Assembly: GCA_030667205.1 (NCBI GenBank)
Contig: DAOUWH010000057.1
Location: 1-8,530, forward strand
Source of the DNA: Nitrospirota bacterium
GTDB lineage: Bacteria > Nitrospirota > Thermodesulfovibrionia > Thermodesulfovibrionales > JdFR-86
DNA: 8,530 nt
Direction: 5' to 3'
The position numbers were made by a program, and so were the translations under genes. Every line of letters starts with the position of its first letter. Within the stretch, counting starts at the first letter, position 1. The notes under the pieces were generated by a model, which made no database searches, was not told the DNA's origin, and saw only the letters and a program-made list of their open reading frames with translations. Positions 1 through 5,358 of the stretch are shown one piece after another.

Positions 1-30
1 AAGCACGAATCCCACCGCGAACCCTACGAC

Positions 31-35
31 GGAGG
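31..35 (+). promoter_or_regulatory. Ribosome binding site of the SWIB gene
   Basis: GGAGG lies 7 nt upstream of the ATG at 43. This is ideal spacing and fixes that start. No promoter can be seen because only 42 nt of upstream sequence are in the window. Confidence 0.8.
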
Positions 36-42
36 CAAAGCA

Positions 43-450
43 ATGCCGAAGAAGAAGAAGAAGGTGGCCAAGAAGAAGGTAGCCAAGAAGAAGGCGGCCA
101 AGAAGAAGGTGGCCAAGAAGAAGGTGGCCAAAAAGAAGGCCAAGAAGAAGGTAGCGAAGAAGAAGGCCAAGAAGAAGGTAGCCAAGAAAAAGGCCAAGAG
201 AAAGCCCAGCGCGGCATTCATGAAGCCCATGACGCCAAGCCCGGCGCTTGCCCGGGTTGTCGGGAGCAAGGCGCTTCCGAGGACCGAGGTAACCAAGAAG
301 CTCTGGGCGTACATAAAGAAGAACAAGCTCCAGGACAAGGTGAACAGGCGCAACATCAATGCCGATGCCAACCTCCGGGTAGTGTTCGGTGGCAAGGGCA
401 CGGTATCGATGTTCGAGATGACCAAGCTTGTCAGCAAGCACCTGAGCTAA
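43..450 (+). CDS. Lysine-rich SWIB-domain DNA-binding (histone-like) protein
   Basis: A 135-residue protein in two parts. Residues 3-54 are almost only Lys, Ala and Val, arranged as short repeats such as KKKVA and KKKAK, and resemble the basic tails of bacterial histone H1-like proteins. Residues about 62-135 fit a SWIB/MDM2-fold domain: a KALPRTEVTKKLWAYIK segment, a central NRRNINAD segment, then a hydrophobic GKGTVSMFEMTKLVSKHL end. SWIB domains occur in eukaryotic chromatin remodelers and, in bacteria such as chlamydiae, as stand-alone proteins or topoisomerase tails. The tail should bind DNA without sequence specificity, so a role in nucleoid compaction is likely but inferred. The start is ATG with GGAGG 7 nt upstream. 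It appears monocistronic: 159 bp separate it from the next TTG-initiated frame, with a possible terminator hairpin between. The domain call is fairly sure, the physiological role is not. Confidence 0.85.
   Translation: MPKKKKKVAKKKVAKKKAAKKKVAKKKVAKKKAKKKVAKKKAKKKVAKKKAKRKPSAAFMKPMTPSPALARVVGSKALPRTEVTKKLWAYIKKNKLQDKVNRRNINADANLRVVFGGKGTVSMFEMTKLVSKHLS
50..200 (+). repeat. In-frame tandem repeat encoding the lysine-rich tail
   Basis: Imperfect tandem copies of a roughly 15-nt unit (GCCAAGAAGAAGGTG and variants), each encoding about AKKKV, followed by shorter 12-nt-type units encoding AKKK. The near identity at DNA level, mostly AAG Lys codons, suggests growth by slippage or unequal exchange, so copy number may vary between strains. 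Confidence 0.8.
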
Positions 451-476
451 GCGGTAGCGTAGCAACCGTTATATTC

Positions 477-530
477 AATGGCAGGCAGGCGCTGCCCTTT
501 AGGGGTAGTGTCCGTCTGCCATTTTGATTT
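477..530 (+). terminator. Possible intrinsic terminator or cruciform after the SWIB gene
   Basis: AATGGCAG (477-484) is exactly complementary to CTGCCATT (516-523), and the right arm runs into the T-rich stretch TTTTGATTT. The 31-nt loop can form a smaller hairpin (GGCAG-GCG-CTGCC, 484-496) that competes with the left arm. It sits 27 bp after the SWIB stop codon. The long loop and interrupted T tract make it weaker than a classical terminator. The rest of 451-609 shows no gene. Confidence 0.4.
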
Positions 531-609
531 GTAAGCGGATGAGTTCATATCACGTTGCCCGATAGAATTTATTAAGCAGGCCGTATTTCCACCCCGAAGC
601 GCAGGCAGG

Positions 610-638
610 TTGACAAACAATGTCCATTTAATTACTAT
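610..638 (+). promoter_or_regulatory. Sigma-70-type promoter of the arsR-acr3 operon
   Basis: A perfect -35 TTGACA (610-615) is followed after exactly 17 bp by TACTAT (633-638), a 4/6 match to the -10 consensus. Transcription would start near 645, about 13 nt before the proposed arsR start codon. The -10 overlaps the left arm of the inverted repeat at 634-659, as expected for a repressed promoter. Confidence 0.7.
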
Positions 639-659
639 ATCGCGATATGGTGATATAGT
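634..659 (+). promoter_or_regulatory. Probable ArsR operator (8-10-8 inverted repeat)
   Basis: ACTATATC (634-641) and GATATAGT (652-659) are perfect inverted copies separated by 10 bp. The 12-bp palindrome ATATCGCGATAT (637-648) is nested on the left side, and GATAT recurs at 644-648 and 652-656. The dyad overlaps the -10 box and the start of arsR. ArsR/SmtB repressors bind AT-rich dyads of this size, so autoregulation released by arsenite is the natural reading; binding itself is inferred. Confidence 0.7.
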
Positions 660-996
660 GGAAACCTTTATCTCAGCAGCAAAGGCAATCGCTGATACGA
701 CAAGGCTCCGTATGCTCAAACTCCTTGAGGGCGGAGAACTGTGCGTGTGCAAGATAATGGAGATATTGTCGCTGGGGCAGTCAACCGCCTCCAAGCATCT
801 GGGGATCCTCAAGGCCGCGGGACTTGTGGAAAGCAGAAAGGAAGGTACGTGGTCGTACTACAGGCTGTCGGGGAAGGCCAGGGGATATAACAGGGACTTC
901 CTGGGTTTCATGTGGGCGCATCTCAATGACGACGCAGCAGTGAAAAAGGACAGGAAGCTGCTGGGCAAGAAAAAGCATGCTGCTTGCAAGACTTAA
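658..996 (+). CDS. arsR: ArsR/SmtB-family metalloregulatory repressor
   Basis: A 112-residue winged-helix repressor expected to bind the operator just upstream and release it when As(III) (or Sb(III)) binds. Visible marks are KAIADTTRLRMLKLL (helix before the HTH), the ELCVC metal-binding motif with Cys29 and Cys31, the recognition helix around SLGQSTASKHLGILKAAGLV, and the wing ESRKEGTWSYYRL. In typical arsenic sensors the motif reads ELCVCDL or ELCVCEL; here the following residue is Lys32. A third cysteine, Cys110, lies in the basic C-terminal tail and could be a third arsenic ligand. I chose the GTG at 658 because GGTGAT (649-654) is correctly placed as a Shine-Dalgarno, and because the longer frame from TTG at 610 would begin inside the -35 box. 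The ACR3 permease gene follows 19 bp downstream, making a two-gene resistance operon. Confidence 0.9.
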   Translation: METFISAAKAIADTTRLRMLKLLEGGELCVCKIMEILSLGQSTASKHLGILKAAGLVESRKEGTWSYYRLSGKARGYNRDFLGFMWAHLNDDAAVKKDRKLLGKKKHAACKT

Positions 997-1001
997 GGAG
1001 G
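997..1001 (+). promoter_or_regulatory. Shine-Dalgarno before acr3, with a start-stop mini-ORF
   Basis: GGAGG begins directly after the arsR stop codon. The first ATG after it (1003) opens a two-codon frame, ATGAAATAA, ending at 1011. The real permease ATG lies at 1016, 14 nt from GGAGG, which is longer than optimal. Ribosomes reaching the mini-ORF could reinitiate 4 nt later. Confidence 0.5.
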
Positions 1002-1015
1002 CATGAAATAAAGCC

Positions 1016-2095
1016 ATGGCCGAAGGCGTAATTAAAAAGCTCTCATTTCTGGACAGGTTTCTCACTCTCTGGATATTCCTTGCCATGGCAGCTGGAGTGC
1101 TTGGGGGATATTTCATCCCCGAGCTTGAGTCTTTTATAAACAGGTTTCAGGTAGGCACCACAAACATCCCCATCGCGATCGGGCTGATCCTCATGATGTA
1201 CCCTCCGCTTGCGAAGGTCCGCTATGAGGACCTGCCAAAGGTATTCAGGAATTTAAGGATACTTGCCGTTAGCCTTATTCAGAACTGGATAGTCGGTCCC
1301 GTTGTAATGTTCCTGCTGGCGGTTATCTTTTTGTCCTCCCATCCCGAATACATGATAGGAGTTATTCTCGTTGGTCTTGCCCGGTGCATCGCGATGGTAC
1401 TGGTCTGGAATGACCTGGCCTGCGGAGACACGGAATACGTTGCGGGGCTCGTGGCGTTTAACGCCATTTTTCAGGTGCTTACGTATCCTGTTTATGCCTG
1501 GATATTCATTACCCTGCTGCCTCCCGTGTTCGGGATCGAGGGGTCGGTCGTTGATGTCTCCATCGGCGAGATTGCCAAAAGCGTTTTCATATATCTCGGG
1601 ATACCCCTTCTCGGAGGTGTTATTACTCGCCTTGTGCTTATACGGGTCAGGGACAAGACCTGGTACCATGAGAAGTTCGTACCAAGGATAAGCCCTATAA
1701 CCCTGATTGCGCTGCTGTTTACGATTGTGGTGATGTTCTCCCTCAAGGGCGAGTACATAATCAAGCTGCCACTGGATGTCCTGCATATAGCTGTTCCGCT
1801 TCTGATTTATTTCGTGTTCATGTTCCTGACTACGTTTTTTATCGCAAAGAAGATCGGAGCAAATTATGCGACCTCGGCAACCGTGAGCTTTACCGCGGCA
1901 TCGAATGATTTTGAGCTTGCCATTGCGGTAGCCATCTCGGTGTTCGGCATCGGCTCCGGGCAGGCATTTGCAACGGTAGTTGGCCCCCTGGTCGAGGTCC
2001 CCGTCCTCATAGGGCTGGTGCATGTATCCCTGTATTTCCAACGGAAGTATTTTTCGGACCAGCACTGTAAAGTCGCAGGGGTTAAACCCCTGTAA
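1016..2095 (+). CDS. acr3: ACR3-family arsenite efflux permease
   Basis: A 359-residue inner-membrane protein with about ten hydrophobic helices, matching the usual length of ACR3 transporters of the BART superfamily. It should extrude As(OH)3/arsenite using the proton motive force. Diagnostic stretches are the N-terminal LDRFLTLWIFLAM, MMYPPLAKVRYEDLP (61-74), NWIVGPVVMF, the signature GLARCIAMVLVWNDLACGD with Cys124 and Cys136, SNDFELAIAVAISVFGI with Glu300, and GPLVEVPVLIGLV with Glu327. The signature cysteine and the acidic residue in the late helix are those known to be essential in characterised ACR3 proteins. This is not the unrelated ArsB family. It is 19 bp behind arsR and almost certainly co-transcribed. 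No arsenate reductase (arsC), arsD, arsA or arsM is in the window, so arsenate handling would need a reductase encoded elsewhere. Confidence 0.95.
   Translation: MAEGVIKKLSFLDRFLTLWIFLAMAAGVLGGYFIPELESFINRFQVGTTNIPIAIGLILMMYPPLAKVRYEDLPKVFRNLRILAVSLIQNWIVGPVVMFLLAVIFLSSHPEYMIGVILVGLARCIAMVLVWNDLACGDTEYVAGLVAFNAIFQVLTYPVYAWIFITLLPPVFGIEGSVVDVSIGEIAKSVFIYLGIPLLGGVITRLVLIRVRDKTWYHEKFVPRISPITLIALLFTIVVMFSLKGEYIIKLPLDVLHIAVPLLIYFVFMFLTTFFIAKKIGANYATSATVSFTAASNDFELAIAVAISVFGIGSGQAFATVVGPLVEVPVLIGLVHVSLYFQRKYFSDQHCKVAGVKPL
2076..2092 (+). repeat. Inverted repeat at the 3' end of acr3
   Basis: CAGGGGTTAAACCCCTG is a perfect 8-1-8 palindrome covering the last codons of acr3, with the stop codon directly after it. 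As RNA it folds into a 6-bp GC-rich stem with a 5-nt loop. No U tract follows, so it is better read as a possible 3'-end stabiliser or weak Rho-associated end than as an intrinsic terminator. Confidence 0.45.
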
Positions 2096-2121
2096 TTGAT
2101 GCAGACGGCCTGGTCGGTTTC

Positions 2122-2150
2122 TTGACCAATCCCCGAATTCCAAATATAAT
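2122..2150 (+). promoter_or_regulatory. Sigma-70-type promoter of the PilZ gene
   Basis: TTGACC (2122-2127, 5/6 match) and a perfect TATAAT (2145-2150) are separated by exactly 17 bp. Transcription would start near 2157, giving a leader of about 40 nt. TGGTC (2111-2115) and GACCA (2124-2128) form a small dyad that overlaps the -35 box. The box makes the gene transcriptionally independent of the arsenic operon. Confidence 0.75.
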
Positions 2151-2196
2151 AAAAGGCTAAATTTCAGGTAGTCATTTGTTTTGGGGGAGCGCACAT

Positions 2197-2571
2197 ATGT
2201 CCTATGACAAGACCAGAAAACATGTTCGCATTGAATCCGAGCCCGGAGAGCCTATTACTGTTTTATTCAAGCAGTCCGAATTAAAGGAGCTTTCCCAGCG
2301 AATAGAGGTAAGGGACGTCAGCCTTGGGGGGCTGGGGCTTAAGGTCCCGCTCGGGAGCAAGGTTTTAAAGAAGGAGATGGTAATAAAGGATTTTGAGCTT
2401 ATGCTGCCCGGGGCCGTCAAGTGCGTCTTTTCGGGCAAGGTGGTGTACAAGAGGCTAAACTACTGTGGAATCGAATTCATCAACATCGACCCTGCCGAGC
2501 GTTGGAAGCTCGAGATATTTATAGCCGGAAAAAAGCAGGAGCAAAAACGCAACAGCAAAGACGCCGGTTAG
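2197..2571 (+). CDS. Single-domain PilZ protein (probable c-di-GMP receptor)
   Basis: A 124-residue soluble protein made of one PilZ domain. The two c-di-GMP-binding signatures are present: RxxxR as R7-K-H-V-R11 near the N terminus, and DxSxxG as D40-V-S42-L-G-G45, followed by GLKVPLG. The barrel continues to VVYKRLNYCGIEFINID, the form normally seen as YGGVEF in this family. The C-terminal 14 residues are charged and probably disordered. It should bind cyclic di-GMP and act on a partner controlling motility, adhesion or secretion; no partner gene is nearby, so its target cannot be named. ATG 2197 was chosen because GGGGGAG (2183-2189) ends 7 nt before it; a TTG at 2176 in the same frame lacks this. 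The stop codon falls in a duplicated GTTAGCC (2567-2580). Confidence 0.85.
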   Translation: MSYDKTRKHVRIESEPGEPITVLFKQSELKELSQRIEVRDVSLGGLGLKVPLGSKVLKKEMVIKDFELMLPGAVKCVFSGKVVYKRLNYCGIEFINIDPAERWKLEIFIAGKKQEQKRNSKDAG

Positions 2572-2649
2572 CCGTTAGCCCCGCATTCCCTTCCCAGCCG
2601 TCCCTGTTTTTCTTCCTATCGCCGGTCTCAGACTTTCCCTGTCAATCAT

Positions 2650-2679
2650 TTGTGGCCTCAGGGCCTCATGTGCTATGAT
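2650..2679 (+). promoter_or_regulatory. Extended -10 promoter of the aminotransferase gene
   Basis: TGC precedes TATGAT (2674-2679), giving a TGn extended -10. A weak -35 TTGTGG (2650-2655) lies 18 bp upstream. TGATT (2676-2680) and AATCA (2685-2689) form a small dyad over the -10 and the expected start site near 2686. Between the PilZ stop and this point (2572-2649) the sequence is pyrimidine-rich and I see nothing else in it. Confidence 0.55.
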
Positions 2680-2714
2680 TTTGGAATCAATATTTGTACT
2701 GGGGGTTTTAAAAA

Positions 2715-3890
2715 ATGCTTGCTGACAGAGTACGGAGGGTAAAGCCTTCGCCCACGCTTGCCATGGACGCAAAGGCAAAGGAGATGAAGGCCAGGGGCGA
2801 GGACGTTGTGAATTTCGGCGTGGGCGAGCCCGATTTCGACACGCCCGAAAACATAAAAGAGGCAGCGGTTAAGGCCCTCAGGGACGGTTTCACCAAGTAC
2901 ACGCCCGTTGGCGGCATACTTCCGCTGAAGGACGCGATAATCGAGAAATTCAGGGCGGACAACGGCCTTGAATACAGCCGAGAGGAGATAATAGTCTCCT
3001 GCGGGGCAAAACACAGCCTCTATAACATCGCGCAGGCCCTCTTCGGCCCCGGAGATGAAGTGATAATCCCCTCTCCGTACTGGGTCTCATACCCCGCGCA
3101 GGTACTCCTGAACGATGCCACCCCGGTGTTCGTCAAGACCTTCGAGGACGACTCGTTCATGCTGAGGCCCGAGGCCCTCGAGGGCGCCATCACCGATAAG
3201 ACGAAGGCCCTCATTCTGAACTCCCCTTCCAACCCCACAGGGTTGACATACGAAAGGAAGGCCATCGAGGCGATTGCCGAGGTGGCCTTAAGACATGGCA
3301 TCTATGTGATCTCGGACGAGATATACGAAAAACTTCTTTACGACGACGCCGAGCACGTGAGCATCGCCTCGCTGGGCAAGGAGATGAAGGACAAGACCGT
3401 CGTTGTTAACGGCCTTTCGAAGTCCCACGCCATGACCGGCTGGAGAATCGGTTATGTGGGAGGCCCCGCCGATGTCGTCAAGGCCATGACAAAGGTGCAG
3501 AGCCAGTCTACCTCTAACCCCACTTCCATTGCGCAGGCCGCCGCGGTTGAGGCCCTTACCGGCCCCCAGGATTTTCTGCAGACGATGTTGACCGAATTCG
3601 ACAAGCGCAGAAAATATCTCGTCGGGGAGCTTAACTCCATGCCCTCGCTAAGCTGTGTTATGCCCAACGGGGCGTTTTATGCATTCCCCAACACCTCGGG
3701 GGTCTACGGCGGGAAAGTGAGGTCTTCCTCGGAGCTTGCGCTGTACCTTCTGGACGAGGCTAAGGTGGCGCTTGTGCCCGGCGACGCGTTTGGAGACGAC
3801 GACTTCATCAGGATATCCTACGCAACGAGCATAGAGGACATCAAAAAGGCGGTCGAGAGGATTAACCAGGCCCTCGGGAAGATATCGTAG
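2715..3890 (+). CDS. aspC: Class I PLP-dependent aminotransferase, aspartate aminotransferase type
   Basis: A 391-residue cytosolic fold-type I aminotransferase, full length for the family. It probably interconverts aspartate plus 2-oxoglutarate with oxaloacetate plus glutamate. Visible residues include GVGEPDFDTP (35-44), the PYW ring-stacking motif with Trp123, NSPSNPTG with Asn173, SDEIYEKL with Asp201 and Tyr204, NGLSKSHAMTGWRIGY with the Schiff-base Lys236 and phosphate-binding Arg244, and FIRISYATS with substrate-carboxylate Arg366. The N-terminal sequence resembles the bacterial 1-beta type of AspAT (Thermus/Bacillus-like), some of which also act on prephenate; sequence alone does not decide. 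ATG 2715 is preceded by GGGGG (2701-2705), a moderate Shine-Dalgarno. era begins only 24 bp after its stop codon, so the two are probably co-transcribed. The gene symbol is the generic one and not a proof of orthology. Confidence 0.92.
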   Translation: MLADRVRRVKPSPTLAMDAKAKEMKARGEDVVNFGVGEPDFDTPENIKEAAVKALRDGFTKYTPVGGILPLKDAIIEKFRADNGLEYSREEIIVSCGAKHSLYNIAQALFGPGDEVIIPSPYWVSYPAQVLLNDATPVFVKTFEDDSFMLRPEALEGAITDKTKALILNSPSNPTGLTYERKAIEAIAEVALRHGIYVISDEIYEKLLYDDAEHVSIASLGKEMKDKTVVVNGLSKSHAMTGWRIGYVGGPADVVKAMTKVQSQSTSNPTSIAQAAAVEALTGPQDFLQTMLTEFDKRRKYLVGELNSMPSLSCVMPNGAFYAFPNTSGVYGGKVRSSSELALYLLDEAKVALVPGDAFGDDDFIRISYATSIEDIKKAVERINQALGKIS

Positions 3891-3914
3891 GCCTGTGCGT
3901 TATTTTTCACTGAG

Positions 3915-4829
3915 ATGACTCCAATTTCGGATAAAAAGGGGGGCAGTGCCACCTTCCGGTCGGGTTTTGTCTCTATAACCGGCAGGCCAAACGTAGGCAA
4001 GTCCACGTTCCTTAACGCGGTGCTTGGGGCTAAGGTCTCCATCGTGACCGCAAAGCCCCAGACCACCCGGAACAGGATAATCGGCATAAAGACCATGGGC
4101 GACGCCCAGGTTATATTCGTGGACACCCCCGGCATCCACCGCCCGAAGCACGGCCTCGGCGCGACGATGGTAAGGGAGGCCAGAAGGGCCATAAAGGACG
4201 TGGACGTAGTGCTCTACATGGTCGAGCCGAAGCCGCCCTCGAAGGGCGAAACTTCGATAATAAAGATTTTTGAGAAACTTAAAAAGCCCGTGCTTCTCCT
4301 CATCAACAAGACTGACAAGGTGAAAAAGCCTGAGCTGCTTCCCGTGATAGAGGCCTACAGGGGACTCTACCCCTTTGAGGAGATCATCCCCATATCTGCG
4401 CTGAAGGGCGACGGGTTGGACAGTGTCCTCAAGGAACTATTAAGATTTCTTGAGCCCGGGCCCAAGTACTATCCCGACGAACTCGTCACGGACAGGCTCG
4501 AGAGGTTCATGGTGGCCGAGATAATAAGGGAGAAGCTCATGGAGGCCACTTCAGAGGAGATTCCCCATTCGGTTGCGGTCGAGATAATGGGATGGGAGGA
4601 GAAAAAAACTGGCGCGGTTTTAATAAACGCCAATATTTATGTTGAAAAAGACAGCCAAAAAGGTATTATAATAGGTAGCAAAGGTTCCACCCTCAAGTCC
4701 GTGGGCACAAGGGCGAGAGCGGATGTCGAGAGGCTTCTCGGAACAAAAGTATTTCTTGAGCTGTGGGTAAAGGTAAAAAAACACTGGCGCGACGACAGGG
4801 CGGCATTAATGGAACTGGGTTTTGAGTGA
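3915..4829 (+). CDS. era: GTPase Era, 30S ribosomal subunit assembly factor
   Basis: A 304-residue GTPase that binds the 3' end of 16S rRNA and helps mature the small subunit. The G domain shows G1 GRPNVGKS (23-30), the switch segment KPQTTRNRI, G3 DTPG (70-73), G4 NKTD (131-134) and G5 SAL (161-163). The C-terminal KH domain has the GSKG loop (254-257), followed by LGTKVFLELWVKVKKHWRDD, the classic Era ending. Length is normal. The ATG at 3915 has only a poor GAG upstream and no clear Shine-Dalgarno; with 24 bp to the preceding stop, expression may depend on coupling to the aminotransferase gene. No better internal start exists before the P-loop. The next gene starts at the stop codon. In E. 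coli era is next to recO; here one gene lies between them. Confidence 0.97.
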   Translation: MTPISDKKGGSATFRSGFVSITGRPNVGKSTFLNAVLGAKVSIVTAKPQTTRNRIIGIKTMGDAQVIFVDTPGIHRPKHGLGATMVREARRAIKDVDVVLYMVEPKPPSKGETSIIKIFEKLKKPVLLLINKTDKVKKPELLPVIEAYRGLYPFEEIIPISALKGDGLDSVLKELLRFLEPGPKYYPDELVTDRLERFMVAEIIREKLMEATSEEIPHSVAVEIMGWEEKKTGAVLINANIYVEKDSQKGIIIGSKGSTLKSVGTRARADVERLLGTKVFLELWVKVKKHWRDDRAALMELGFE

Positions 4830-4830
4830 T

Positions 4831-5283
4831 ATGCAGGTGAAGATGAAAGTAGAGGGGCTTCTGTTCGACCCCCGAAGCAACATGTACATCCTTCTCCTTA
4901 AGGACACAGACGGCTCCGAGACCCTGCCCATATGGATTGGCAAGCCAGAGGCCGACGCCATAGCGCTTGCGCTGGGGAAGGTAGCCACCCCCCGGCCCCT
5001 TACTCACGACCTCGTAAAGAACGTCATGGAGTCCCTGAATGTGAAGGTCACGAGGATCGTCGTGACCCAGATACTGGACAACACCTACTACGCCCTGATA
5101 TACCTGACCGACGGCAAAACGGAGATGCCCGTGGACTCAAGGCCCTCCGACGCCGTGGCGGTGGCGCTCAGGGCCAACGCCCCGATATTTGTCGAAGAGG
5201 AAGTCCTGAAGCGCAAGAACACCGACGAGCTTGAGGAGTGGCTTAAAAACCTCAGGCCCGAGGACTTCGGCAATATCATGTAG
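4831..5283 (+). CDS. Bifunctional nuclease (BFN/DUF151) domain protein
   Basis: A 150-residue soluble protein consisting of one BFN domain. Family hallmarks are VEGLLFDPRSNMYILLLKD, the strongly conserved LPIWIGKPEADAIALAL, RPLTHDLVKNVMESL, and MPVDSRPSDAVAVALRANAPIFVEEEVL. Plant and some bacterial members have been reported to have DNase and RNase activity, but most bacterial members are uncharacterised, so the substrate here is unknown. ATG 4831 follows the era TGA (4827-4829) by one base, the geometry of translational coupling; TTG 4822 in the same frame would overlap the era stop, and ATG 4843 with AGGTGA close before it is another option. The C-terminal tail ends LEEWLKNLRPEDFGNIM. Its position between era and recO suggests an RNA- or DNA-processing role, which is only an inference. 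Confidence 0.9.
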   Translation: MQVKMKVEGLLFDPRSNMYILLLKDTDGSETLPIWIGKPEADAIALALGKVATPRPLTHDLVKNVMESLNVKVTRIVVTQILDNTYYALIYLTDGKTEMPVDSRPSDAVAVALRANAPIFVEEEVLKRKNTDELEEWLKNLRPEDFGNIM

Positions 5284-5346
5284 GGGGCGCGTCCCTGCCC
5301 CTGTCCTTCCCCTATCCGGTTATTATGCCTGTAAAACTATCCCACC

Positions 5347-5350
5347 GGAG
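5347..5350 (+). promoter_or_regulatory. Ribosome binding site of recO
   Basis: GGAG lies 8 nt upstream of the ATG at 5359. The 75-bp gap before recO (5284-5358) is C-rich and shows no convincing promoter or terminator, so read-through from era and the BFN gene is likely. Confidence 0.65.
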
Positions 5351-5358
5351 CGTTTTAA

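Noticed and set aside
50..200. Regular repeats that could suggest a CRISPR array
   Set aside because: The units are contiguous, in frame and 12-15 nt long, with no spacers. They encode the lysine tail.
24..437. An antisense frame of 137 codons opposite the SWIB gene, rich in Phe, Leu and Ala
   Set aside because: The hydrophobic repeats are simply the reverse reading of the AAG-rich lysine repeat, with no independent start signal or family match.
500..525. TAGTGTCCG-type sequence reminiscent of insertion-sequence ends
   Set aside because: No matching inverted end, target-site duplication or transposase remnant is visible in the window.
1253..2194. A 313-codon open frame antisense to acr3
   Set aside because: It lies opposite a clear permease gene, is rich in charged and low-complexity residues, and has no family motif. 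The reverse-complement of a hydrophobic gene often stays open this way.
4932..5234. A 100-codon + strand frame inside the BFN gene
   Set aside because: It is Arg/His-rich, lacks motifs, and overlaps a well-supported BFN-domain gene in another frame.
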